A stretch of 11,095 bases of DNA, taken from the NCBI GenBank assembly GCA_902779075.1, contig CACZAK010000225.1:1-11095 (forward strand), given 5' to 3'. Below, in pieces: positions 1 to 5,497 of this stretch. The DNA is from an uncultured bacterium. Lineage in GTDB: Bacteria > Verrucomicrobiota > Kiritimatiellia > RFP12 > UBA1067. The notes under the pieces were generated by a model. The model saw only the letters and a program-made list of their open reading frames with translations. It did no database searches and was not told the origin of the DNA. How positions within the stretch are numbered: the first letter of the stretch is position 1; each line of letters begins with the position of its first letter. A program made the position numbers and the translations under genes.

Positions 1-105
1 TCCACGCTGATGGCCGGGCTTGTGCTCGGCTGCTGGCTGTGGATCTGGCTTCTGGCGGCGGGCGTCGCGTCGTTCTTCACGTCCCACCCTACGGTGATGG
101 TCGCC
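1..105 (+). pseudogene. LysE/RhtB-family exporter remnant, truncated at both ends
   Basis: The first 90 bases encode 30 residues (STLMAGLVLGCWLWIWLLAA onward to FFTSHP) that are identical in protein sequence to part of the LysE-like gene at 2755-2949. The nucleotide sequences differ at 6 of 90 positions, all third codon positions. A few more codons (TVMV) still resemble the intact paralogue (AVML at the same place), then homology is lost and the frame runs to a stop near 201 without exporter character. The start lies outside the window, so whether the left part is intact is unknown. The family exports amino acids or other small solutes through about six membrane helices; this piece could supply only one or two, so I call it a remnant. 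Confidence 0.75.
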
Positions 106-144
106 GAGCTCAATACTGGCGGAAGGCCGTCGTGGACTCGGCAA

Positions 145-173
145 TTGCATGTGCGCACGGGGTTTGATATACT
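145..173 (+). promoter_or_regulatory. Putative promoter of the beta-helix gene, possibly giving a leaderless transcript
   Basis: TATACT at 168-173 matches a -10 box (5 of 6), with TTGCAT at 145-150 as a weak -35 box and 17 bases between. Transcription would begin at about 180-182, on or next to the ATG at 182. No Shine-Dalgarno sequence is visible before that ATG. The 16-base stretch TTTGATATACTTTTCC (163-178) recurs with one change at 4277-4292 before another gene, which supports a promoter role. Confidence 0.45.
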
Positions 174-181
174 TTTCCGCC

Positions 182-1306
182 ATGAAAAAGACATTGTTTA
201 GCGCCCTGTCGCTTGCCTGTGCGGCGAGCTGTGTTCTCACCTCCGCCGCAGCGGGCACTTCCGCCGCAGACGGTGTTCCCGGTCGTCCGCCGCAGGAGTC
301 GCCGCATCGGCGCGGCTTCGTGGTGGTCACGGACTACGTGGCCGCAGACGGCAGGACGGACGTCTCCGACGCGCTCCAGGGGCTGATCGAGGCGAATCCG
401 AACCGCACGCTCTACTTCCCCGACGGCACGTATCTGCTCGCCAAGCCCATCGCCACCCCAGCGGCGCCGCGCAGAAGCGTGGACCTGCAGCTGTCGAACT
501 ACGCCGTCCTCAAGGCCGCGCCGGGATGGTCCGGCACCGAGGCGATGGTGCGCCTCGGCGGCATCCATCCCGCGAACGACATCCGCACGCCGGGCAGCTG
601 CTACTCCCTCTCGGGCGGCATCATCGACGGCAGCGGCGTGGCGAAGGGGATCTCCATCGACTCGGGGCGCGAGACGAAGGTGCGGTGCGTCTCCATGAAG
701 AACGTGCTGGTGGGTCTGCACATCAAGCACGGCGCTAACTCCAACTCGTCCGACTGCGACATCGCCGACGTGAACATCGTGGGCAACAACGCCCCCAATT
801 CGATCGGCGTGTTCATCGAGGCGCACGACAACACCCTCAGCAACATGCGTATCTGCGGCGTCAACATCGGCGTGAAGCTCACGGGCGGCGGCAACTTGAT
901 GCAGAATATCCATCCGCTCAGCGGTCAGGGACCGAACAACGTGGGGTTCATGGACCTAGCTTCCAACATCTACCGTTGCTGCTACAGCGACCACTTCGAC
1001 GTGGGTTTCATTCTCGCCGGCCGGAGCGTCCTAGACAGTTGCTGGGCGTGGTGGTACAGCGACGCCGTGCATGGCAAGGACGCACGGCGCATCGCCGTGA
1101 AGTGCCCCGGCGCTTTCACGGCGCACATTACCAGCATGAGGATCGGGTTCAGGGGGATGAAGGGTACGAACGTGGTACTTGAAGCGGCACGGCCCGGCGG
1201 CGACGGGTTCTTCATGTTCCCGATTCTCGACGAACGGCTGGTGAACGAGACGGAGAAGTCGTATCTCAAGCATCTGGTCAGGTCGCGCCAGCTGATTGGC
1301 AAGTAA
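182..1306 (+). CDS. Secreted right-handed beta-helix protein, pectate lyase superfamily / GH28-related
   Basis: This encodes 374 residues from ATG 182; an upstream in-frame ATG at 149 would place the signal peptide internally, so I reject it. Residues 1 to about 24 (KK, then a hydrophobic run to SAAAG) look like a Sec signal peptide. Residues about 48-90 (VVVTDYVAADGRTDVSDALQ, then LYFPDGTYLLAKPI) match the start of the Pectate_lyase_3 / GH55 / phage-tailspike type of beta-helix: a D-G-x-T-D-x-x-x-A-L segment followed by Y-F-P-D-G-T-Y. The rest is rich in short Asn/Gly/Val strands typical of helix coils. No catalytic residues can be assigned, so polysaccharide binding or cleavage at the surface is only an inference. 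It has no co-directional partner close by: a LysE remnant lies upstream, and the downstream efflux operon has its own promoter. Confidence 0.8.
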   Translation: MKKTLFSALSLACAASCVLTSAAAGTSAADGVPGRPPQESPHRRGFVVVTDYVAADGRTDVSDALQGLIEANPNRTLYFPDGTYLLAKPIATPAAPRRSVDLQLSNYAVLKAAPGWSGTEAMVRLGGIHPANDIRTPGSCYSLSGGIIDGSGVAKGISIDSGRETKVRCVSMKNVLVGLHIKHGANSNSSDCDIADVNIVGNNAPNSIGVFIEAHDNTLSNMRICGVNIGVKLTGGGNLMQNIHPLSGQGPNNVGFMDLASNIYRCCYSDHFDVGFILAGRSVLDSCWAWWYSDAVHGKDARRIAVKCPGAFTAHITSMRIGFRGMKGTNVVLEAARPGGDGFFMFPILDERLVNETEKSYLKHLVRSRQLIGK

Positions 1307-1342
1307 AGCCGGGCGTTGTGGTTTCATTGCAGGACAGACCTG

Positions 1343-1365
1343 TTATCCCGGAAAATCCGGAATAA
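1343..1365 (+). terminator. Inverted repeat after the beta-helix gene
   Basis: TTATCCCGG (1343-1351) and CCGGAATAA (1357-1365) can pair with one mismatch around a five-base loop. It lies 37 bases after the stop codon and before the next promoter, a sensible place for transcription to end. There is no T tract, so an intrinsic terminator is not proven; it could instead stabilise the 3' end. Confidence 0.35.
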
Positions 1366-1387
1366 GCGGTACATGTTTCGTGCCGTC

Positions 1388-1417
1388 TTGACATACCCTG
1401 CGGGGGTATGGTATAAT
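1388..1417 (+). promoter_or_regulatory. csoR promoter with CsoR-type operator in its spacer
   Basis: A perfect -35 box TTGACA (1388-1393) and a perfect -10 box TATAAT (1412-1417) are separated by 18 bases. The spacer holds a perfect 7-bp inverted repeat, CATACCC (1392-1398) and GGGTATG (1404-1410), around TGCGG. G/C-tract palindromes flanked by TAT/ATA are typical of operators of the CsoR/RcnR (DUF156) family. Binding here would block RNA polymerase, so the operon is predicted to be silent until metal binds the repressor. Transcription would start near 1424. Confidence 0.85.
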
Positions 1418-1449
1418 ACGCGCGTTTTTTGGACCAACGAGGACAACCG

Positions 1450-1728
1450 GTGAAAAGACGTACAGAAGACGTGACGGCGCTCCAGCTGCGGCTGAAGAAG
1501 ATCGTCGGGCAGCTCAACGGCGTACAGAAGATGCTCGAATCGGATGCACCGTGCGAGGACATTCTCACGCAGATCAATGCGGCGAACGGGGCGCTCCACC
1601 GCCTGTCGCTCATCATACTCGACGGGCATCTCAGGCATTGTGTCCGCGAGGGCATTGAGAGTGGCAATGCCGATGAGACGATCGAGTCATTCGCCGAGGC
1701 GCTCGAGAGCTTCGCGAAGATGGCATGA
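1450..1728 (+). CDS. csoR: CsoR-type copper-sensing transcriptional repressor (DUF156)
   Basis: This encodes 92 residues from GTG 1450, which has GAGGA at 1439-1443 six bases upstream. A TTG at 1429 is in frame but sits only about 5 bases after the predicted transcription start and has no ribosome binding site. The protein is the usual all-helical DUF156 repressor: LQLRLKKIVGQLNGVQKMLE, then APCEDILTQINAANGALHRL, then GHLRHCVREG. Cys35, His60 and Cys64 reproduce the spacing of the Cu(I) ligands of Mycobacterium tuberculosis CsoR (Cys36, His61, Cys65), which argues for copper sensing rather than Ni/Co (RcnR), formaldehyde (FrmR) or persulfide (CstR). Its operator lies in its own promoter and an efflux permease follows 22 bases downstream, so it very likely represses both genes in low copper. 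Confidence 0.9.
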   Translation: MKRRTEDVTALQLRLKKIVGQLNGVQKMLESDAPCEDILTQINAANGALHRLSLIILDGHLRHCVREGIESGNADETIESFAEALESFAKMA

Positions 1729-1750
1729 TTTCACAAAGGAGAAAAGGACA

Positions 1751-2755
1751 ATGCTGGAAATAGCCAAGTCGTTTGGCCACGTGTTCGCCATGATGGCGCC
1801 GTGGCTCGTGTTCGGATTCCTCATGGCGGGCGTCATCGCGGTGTGGATACCGCGCAACTGGGTCAACCGCATGATGGGCGGGCGTTCGGGTTTTGGCGGT
1901 GTCCTACGCGCCGTCGCGATCGGCGTGCCGCTGCCGATCTGCTCGTGCGGCGTGCTGCCGATTGCGACCGGGCTGCGGAAGCACGGCGCCGGCAAGGGGC
2001 CCACTGCGGCGCTGCTCGTCTCGACGCCGCAGACGGGAATCGACTCGATCCTTGCGACCTACGCCCTGATGGGGCCGGTGTTCGCCGTGGCGCGGCCCAT
2101 CGCTGCCGCGCTCACGGGCATTGTCGGGGGCGTGGTCGTTGCCGCCGTCGGAGGGGAAGATGCGGAGTCCGCCGCCGTGGAGGACGCCCCCGTTGCCTCC
2201 CGGGGAATCAAGGCGATCTTCTGGCAGGCGTACAGGCGGCTTCTCGGCTCCGTCGCGAAACCGCTTGCCATCGGGCTTGCGATTTCCGCGCTTGTGACGG
2301 TACTGGTGCCCGACAACTTCTTCGCGGATGCCTTTCATGGCAGCGACTGGATTGCGATGCCCGTCATGGCGCTTGTCGGGTTCCCCATGTACGTGTGTTC
2401 GACGGCGTCGATTCCGATTGCCGCGTCGCTCGTCGCGAAAGGCGTCTCGCCCGGCGCAGTGTTCGTGTTCCTGATGGTGGGGCCGGCGATGAACGCGATG
2501 TCCCTCACGACCGTTTCCGCGCTGTTCGGACGCAAGGCCGCCGCCGCATACGTGACCGTGATCATCATTGGGGCGATTCTCTGCGGCATTGCGATCAACC
2601 TCATTCCGAACGCTCTGCCAGCCTCGGCTGCGGCCGCTTCGTCGCGCCATGCCCTTGGAGTTGTCCACTGGGCATCGGCCGCGTTCCTCGCCGTGATGAT
2701 GGCCTACAACCTCGTGCGTCCCCTCCAAATGGGCCATAAACACAACGGAAAGTAA
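1751..2755 (+). CDS. SO_0444-type Cu/Zn efflux permease (DUF318/ArsP-like)
   Basis: This encodes 334 residues from ATG 1751, preceded by AAAGGAG eight bases upstream; longer reading in the same frame runs back through csoR and is spurious. It is a polytopic inner-membrane protein of the DUF318 permease type. The signature is LPICSCGVLPIATGLRKHGA near residues 61-80 with a Cys-Ser-Cys pair (64, 66), followed by STPQTGIDSI. A second half carries FPMYVCSTASIPIAASL with Cys216, and then MVGPAMNAMS. The paired CSC/VCS motifs plus linkage to a CsoR regulator fit the SO_0444 Cu/Zn efflux family. The central cytoplasmic loop (about 134-150) is short and acidic, without the His-rich stretch I would expect in longer members; the C-terminus ends HKHNGK. 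The exact metal cannot be read from sequence. The stop codon overlaps the following LysE start by one base. Confidence 0.87.
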   Translation: MLEIAKSFGHVFAMMAPWLVFGFLMAGVIAVWIPRNWVNRMMGGRSGFGGVLRAVAIGVPLPICSCGVLPIATGLRKHGAGKGPTAALLVSTPQTGIDSILATYALMGPVFAVARPIAAALTGIVGGVVVAAVGGEDAESAAVEDAPVASRGIKAIFWQAYRRLLGSVAKPLAIGLAISALVTVLVPDNFFADAFHGSDWIAMPVMALVGFPMYVCSTASIPIAASLVAKGVSPGAVFVFLMVGPAMNAMSLTTVSALFGRKAAAAYVTVIIIGAILCGIAINLIPNALPASAAAASSRHALGVVHWASAAFLAVMMAYNLVRPLQMGHKHNGK

Positions 2756-2949
2756 TGCTGACGACCTACATCATCGGGTGCATCGCGCTCATCATCAAGC
2801 CGGGGCCGGACTTGATGTGTACGCTTGCCACGGCCATCTCCGACGGCAAGGCCCGTGCCTCCACGCTGATGGCCGGGCTCGTGCTCGGCTGCTGGCTGTG
2901 GATTTGGCTTCTCGCGGCAGGGGTCGCGTCGTTCTTCACATCCCACCCT
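2755..2949 (+). pseudogene. LysE-family exporter, 3' end lost after about 65 codons
   Basis: The ATG at 2755 shares its A with the permease stop (TAATG), so it was translationally coupled to the efflux operon. Residues 1-65 (MLTTYIIGCIALIIKPGPDL and onward to FFTSHP) include the family's KPGPDL motif and match the intact paralogue at 3442 at 48 of 65 positions. After codon 65 the sequence becomes unrelated: the open frame drifts to 3078 through the promoter and start of hicB with no membrane character. Only about the first two membrane helices remain, so export activity is unlikely. Its last 90 bases are a direct repeat of window positions 1-90. Confidence 0.85.
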
Positions 2950-2980
2950 TTTTCATGTTCCTCGTCCTCACACACCGATT

Positions 2981-2998
2981 TTGTGGTATACTATCCGC
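2981..2998 (+). promoter_or_regulatory. Putative hicBA promoter (-10 region)
   Basis: TATACT at 2987-2992, in the context GTGGTATACTATCCGC, resembles the TATACTTTTCCGC element before the beta-helix gene at 168-180. Transcription would start near 2999, about 15 bases before the hicB ATG. I see no good -35 box. It lies just after the LysE break point, so the toxin-antitoxin pair seems to bring its own promoter. Confidence 0.4.
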
Positions 2999-3013
2999 AA
3001 ACGGAAACAAGCC

Positions 3014-3211
3014 ATGCAACAAATACCTTATACTTACTGGACAACGCCAGACGGATGGTACGTTGGTTATTGGAATGACTACCCTGACCATTCGACCCAG
3101 GGCCATGATCTACAGGAACTCGAGTTCATGCTTCGTGACCTGCGTACCTTCATTGACGAAGGTGTTTTCAACGAGACTCCTCGCCATGCCGGAGTCATGG
3201 AGTTCGCGTGA
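3014..3211 (+). CDS. hicB: HicB-family antitoxin (short form)
   Basis: This encodes 65 residues from ATG 3014, with a weak GGAAA seven bases or so upstream; an upstream in-frame ATG at 2981 lies within the -10 region. The N-terminal half, PYTYWTTPDGWYVGYWNDYP then STQGHDLQELEFMLRDLRTF, is the partial RNase-H-like HicB fold: beta strands with WY-x-GY, a TQG turn, then an amphipathic helix. The C-terminus (RHAGVMEFA) ends soon after. There is no separate HTH or ribbon-helix-helix DNA-binding domain, as in the short HicB class, so how it autoregulates is unclear. It should bind and neutralise the HicA encoded by the next gene, with which it overlaps by 4 bases (GTGA). Confidence 0.85.
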   Translation: MQQIPYTYWTTPDGWYVGYWNDYPDHSTQGHDLQELEFMLRDLRTFIDEGVFNETPRHAGVMEFA

Positions 3212-3399
3212 AACGCGTTGTTCTTCTTCAACGACTTCGCGAAGAGGGCTGTGTCCTCGCCCGGCACGGTTCAGCACATGACATCTACCGCAATGTCATT
3301 ACCGGTGCCGTTGAGGCTGTTCCCCGCCATTCTGAAATCAATGAATACACGGCACGCGCCATTATACGCCATCTCTCTTCTCCCGAGCCAGAATCCTAA
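3208..3399 (+). CDS. hicA: HicA-family mRNA interferase toxin
   Basis: This encodes 63 residues from GTG 3208, overlapping the hicB stop. The sequence follows the HicA double-stranded-RNA-binding-like fold: KRVVLLQRLREEGCVLARHG, then SAHDIYRN, then VEAVPRHSEINEYTARAI. His24 in the G-x-x-H-x-x-Y motif is the expected catalytic residue, and the PRHSEI segment is the family's conserved strand. The full length is present with no frameshift, so it is likely active. HicA toxins cleave mRNA and cause growth arrest when the antitoxin is depleted. The gene order hicB-hicA and the start/stop overlap imply one bicistronic message. It ends 42 bases before the intact LysE gene, which could be co-transcribed. 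Confidence 0.88.
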   Translation: MKRVVLLQRLREEGCVLARHGSAHDIYRNVITGAVEAVPRHSEINEYTARAIIRHLSSPEPES

Positions 3400-3441
3400 T
3401 TGCTGCACGATGTTTCGCCATACAGGTTTTCCAAATCCCTC

Positions 3442-4077
3442 ATGCTCGTTACCTACATCATCGGTTCGCTGGCGCTCATCATCAAGCCAGGACCAGACCT
3501 GACGTTCACCATTGCCACCGCGCTCGCGGACGGCAAGGCGCGCGCCACGATGCTGATGATCGGCCTCATCCTCGGATGCTGGCTGTGGATCCTCATTCTC
3601 GCCGCAGGCGTTGCCACTGTCTTCACGCACCATCCCGCCGTCATGCTCTCGGTCCAGATTGCGGGCACGGCCTACATCGCCTACCTCGCCGTCGGCGCGT
3701 TCCGGGAGGCGTGGGCGAGCTTCAAGTCGACTGCGTCCTGTCTCGCGGGTAGCGTCACGGCGCGGGGCTGGCGGCTTGTGGGACGCGGCGTGTTCATGGC
3801 GATGTCGAATCCGCTCACGATACTCTTCTTCCTCGCGTTCCTGCCGAACTTCACGCAGCAAGAATCCACGTTCCCGCCCGCAGTACAGGTGTTGTTCCTC
3901 GGTACGCTTTTCTGCGCGCTCGTACCGTTCATCTACTTCCCGATCATCCTCGCCGCCGATTTCTTCCGCGCACGCCTGCTCGGTTCTGCAAAGGCCACGG
4001 CCTGCCTCAAGCTCGTCTCGGCGCTCATGCTCGCCGCCGTCGCCATCATCCTCCTCACGCAGGTCAAGTTCCGTTAG
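3442..4077 (+). CDS. LysE/RhtB-family amino-acid exporter, intact copy
   Basis: This encodes 211 residues from ATG 3442; this start aligns exactly with that of the paralogue at 2755, and the earlier in-frame TTG at 3400 is not needed. The length matches the family (about 200-215). Hydrophobic segments occur near residues 3-15, 37-60, 66-88, 115-135, 145-170 and 185-207, giving roughly six helices. The hallmark KPGPDLTFTIATALADGKAR lies at 15-34, and MSNPLTILFFLAFLPNF near 120 is the conserved N-P motif of the second half. The family exports amino acids such as lysine, threonine or homoserine, or related metabolites, by proton exchange; the substrate cannot be told. It is the only complete one of three related copies here and lies downstream of hicA. 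No clear ribosome binding site is visible. Confidence 0.87.
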   Translation: MLVTYIIGSLALIIKPGPDLTFTIATALADGKARATMLMIGLILGCWLWILILAAGVATVFTHHPAVMLSVQIAGTAYIAYLAVGAFREAWASFKSTASCLAGSVTARGWRLVGRGVFMAMSNPLTILFFLAFLPNFTQQESTFPPAVQVLFLGTLFCALVPFIYFPIILAADFFRARLLGSAKATACLKLVSALMLAAVAIILLTQVKFR

Positions 4078-4160
4078 GCATCCCGGGCGCATCTGCGTTT
4101 TTCACCCCTGCGTTTTGAGATTGGAAACAACCAGAACAACTGGTAAAAACAACTTTGAGA

Positions 4161-4192
4161 GAGGTGCGCGGGCTAACTCGCCCGCGCATCTT
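4161..4192 (+). terminator. Strong hairpin downstream of the LysE gene
   Basis: TGCGCGGGC (4165-4173) and GCCCGCGCA (4180-4188) form a perfect 9-bp GC-rich stem with loop TAACTC, extendable by a few weaker pairs on each side. It is followed by TCTTATCC rather than a long T run, so it is a plausible but imperfect intrinsic terminator. A weaker candidate, CGCA-TC-TGCG plus TTTTT, lies closer to the gene at 4088-4102. Nothing gene-like was seen between 4078 and 4258. Confidence 0.5.
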
Positions 4193-4258
4193 ATCCATCT
4201 ATTCTCAGGCGGTGAATTTCGCAGATGCGCCCGGCATCCCCCTCTGCCGATTTCCTGC

Positions 4259-4287
4259 TTGCCGCAACGGCGGTGTTTTGATATGCT
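4259..4287 (+). promoter_or_regulatory. Putative promoter of the PIN toxin-antitoxin locus
   Basis: TTGCCG (4259-4264) and TATGCT (4282-4287) are separated by 17 bases. The 16-base element TTTGATATGCTTTTCC at 4277-4292 differs by one base from that at 163-178. A start near 4294 would leave a leader of about 110 bases before the antitoxin ATG. Confidence 0.4.
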
Positions 4288-4326
4288 TTTCCAGGTTCCG
4301 CGAGGAGTCGACGAATAACAACTGCC

Positions 4327-4358
4327 GCACACACGGGTGTGTGCCAACGTCAGGACGT
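4327..4358 (+). promoter_or_regulatory. Two adjacent inverted repeats in the antitoxin leader
   Basis: GCACACAC (4327-4334) and GTGTGTGC (4337-4344) are a perfect 8-bp dyad around GG. Right after it, ACGTC-AG-GACGT (4347-4358) is a second dyad. Both lie between the predicted transcription start and the antitoxin ATG. Toxin-antitoxin loci usually autoregulate by binding palindromes near the promoter, so these could be operators, or a leader RNA hairpin. Which of these is true cannot be decided from sequence. Confidence 0.4.
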
Positions 4359-4405
4359 ACCAACCGGAACAAAAAAGAAATTTGACAAAGAAAGGAGCTA
4401 CACAC

Positions 4406-4654
4406 ATGAGCATAACAATCGATCTCCCCCCTGCGATGGCACAGGAGGCTTGTGATTATGTGACCGTTCATGGCACGACGCTTGAGCGGATGTTCCTTGA
4501 TTATCTTGCAGCTGAGCTGAAACGACGGCGTGAGGCGAACGAAGTCATGTCAAAATTAGATGAGCTGACAAGAAGAACAGGCGCGCGGCTCACAGGAGAG
4601 GCGTATAAGTTCAACCGTGCCGATGCTTACGAACCCGAAACGGTGTACGCATGA
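4406..4654 (+). CDS. Small antitoxin-like protein paired with a PIN-domain toxin
   Basis: This encodes 82 residues from ATG 4406, preceded by a strong AAAGGAG at 4391-4397. The N-terminus (SITIDLPPAMAQEACDYVTV, then HGTTLERMFLDYLAAEL) has one beta strand followed by two helices, the shape of a ribbon-helix-helix DNA-binding domain. The C-terminal part (KFNRADAYEPETVYA) is polar and likely extended, as in antitoxin tails that thread into a PIN toxin. Its stop overlaps the start of the PIN toxin gene by 4 bases (ATGA), the usual VapBC-like layout. The reading frame is intact although its toxin is broken, so it may now be an orphan antitoxin, an autoregulator, or able to neutralise a related toxin elsewhere. 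No specific antitoxin family can be named with certainty. Confidence 0.75.
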   Translation: MSITIDLPPAMAQEACDYVTVHGTTLERMFLDYLAAELKRRREANEVMSKLDELTRRTGARLTGEAYKFNRADAYEPETVYA

Positions 4655-5014
4655 AATTCTTGGACACCAACGTGTTCGTCTATTTTGTGGATAGCAGAAA
4701 TCCGGAGAAACAGACCATCGCGCGCACTGTGTTGTCGAATGCGATAGGCAACCGTCAGCCCCTTCACTCGTCACGATTCTCATAAATCAGTACGCGCCAG
4801 TCCTCATGGGCGAACGGGTCAGCGACAAGTCCTGTCGGGCGGCATACTGGAACTGACCATCGCTTTGGTGTCTTGGCAACATCAGCTGGGGCGTGGACGT
4901 TCATGAAGAGTTCAAGTGCGCTGCGGAAAACATCCGCATCATCATTTTGGCCTAGACCCCGTCGAACACGGACAAGACGCCTACGCCTCGTTCCAATTCT
5001 TCAGCAACACCTGA
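4651..5014 (+). pseudogene. Decayed PIN-domain (VapC-like) ribonuclease toxin
   Basis: ATG 4651 overlaps the antitoxin stop and begins MKFLDTNVFVYFVDS, the PIN signature with the first catalytic Asp (Asp5). The frame then fails at a stop at 4783 after 44 codons. PIN-like sequence continues in the +2 frame: SLVTILINQYAPVLMGERVS (4764 on) to a TGA at 4854, then DVHEEFKCAAENIRIIILA (4896-4952). It continues in the +1 frame with DPVEHGQDAYASFQFFSNT, which resembles the family's C-terminal EDLQHGQ...NPF ending, to a stop at 5012. At least two frameshifts and internal stops are needed, and the central W-D-x-x-I catalytic stretch is not recognisable. The toxin is therefore dead unless the sequence has assembly errors. 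Confidence 0.78.
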
Positions 5015-5091
5015 ATCCATCTGTCCTGGCGGACGTCTCGCCTGCGGCTTGTTGTGGACGCATTCGCGTAATTCTCCGCCGAGCCTTCTCA

Positions 5092-5168
5092 ATTGTGAAT
5101 CCATGGTGAACTCATGGTGAATCCAATGTGAAACGAATGTGAATCCAATGTGAAACGAATGTGAATCC
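5092..5168 (+). repeat. Seven tandem 11-bp repeats, consensus AATGTGAATCC
   Basis: The 77 bases divide exactly into seven 11-bp units: ATTGTGAATCC, ATGGTGAACTC, ATGGTGAATCC, AATGTGAAACG, AATGTGAATCC, AATGTGAAACG and AATGTGAATCC. The last four alternate between two forms, which suggests a later 22-bp duplication. All units share TGTGAA or TGGTGAA. Eleven bases is not a multiple of three, so coding repeats are unlikely; the unit length is close to one helical turn. The array begins about 80 bases after the broken toxin. Confidence 0.9.
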
Positions 5169-5374
5169 ATGAAAAGCCGAAAATAACAAAACAGGCAGAC
5201 TATCGCCGAATATCACAAAATCAGCTCCGTATGATGAGTTCACGTAAAAGATAAGGGTCATGTACCTTCCCAACAGCCGACAACCCCCGCTTTGGTCTAG
5301 GCTCAAAATAACTCCGAAATTCGCAATAGCGAAAGCAACTAAGAGAATTCACAATGAAGTTATAGGTCTGGATT
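5169..5374. other. AT-rich stretch without a recognisable gene
   Basis: These 206 bases are clearly less GC-rich than the flanking genes. Short open frames on both strands show no family resemblance and no ribosome binding sites. The only local structure I noticed is a small dyad TTCGC-AATA-GCGAA at 5320-5333. It may be a non-coding spacer or part of a dispersed repeat. Confidence 0.5.
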
Positions 5375-5427
5375 ATTCCCAATTCCCCATTCCCCATTCC
5401 CAATTCCCCAATTCCCAATTCCCCAAT
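5375..5427 (+). repeat. Heptamer/octamer minisatellite (ATTCCCA / ATTCCCC)
   Basis: About seven consecutive units of ATTCCCA, ATTCCCC or ATTCCCCA fill these 53 bases. The minus strand therefore carries at least seven runs of 3-4 G separated by 3-4 bases, which satisfies the usual G-quadruplex pattern. Similar heptamer arrays are known in cyanobacteria as short tandemly repeated repetitive sequences. Translations of the minus strand (GELGIGELG) are repeat artefacts. It is followed at about 5432-5455 by a TTTGCG/CCTTTG-rich stretch. Confidence 0.9.
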
Positions 5428-5497
5428 AGCACTTTGCGACCTTTGCGTTTGCCTTTGAACTGCTTTCCTGTTTGTTATGACCTTTAGAGCGCCGATT

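Noticed and set aside
110..913. Long minus-strand open frame opposite the beta-helix gene
   Set aside because: Arg/His/Ala-rich composition, no family resemblance, and it lies opposite a protein with signal peptide and clear domain motif.
1904..2743. Minus-strand open frame of 279 codons opposite the efflux permease
   Set aside because: Low-complexity Arg/Gly/His-rich translation typical of the antisense of a GC-rich membrane protein gene.
2950..3078. Tail of the truncated LysE open frame as a real fusion protein
   Set aside because: It overlaps the hicB promoter and first codons in another frame and shows no membrane or domain character.
3271..4092. Minus-strand open frame of 273 codons opposite the intact LysE gene
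   Set aside because: Charged Glu/Arg-rich shadow translation; the plus strand encodes a well-conserved exporter.
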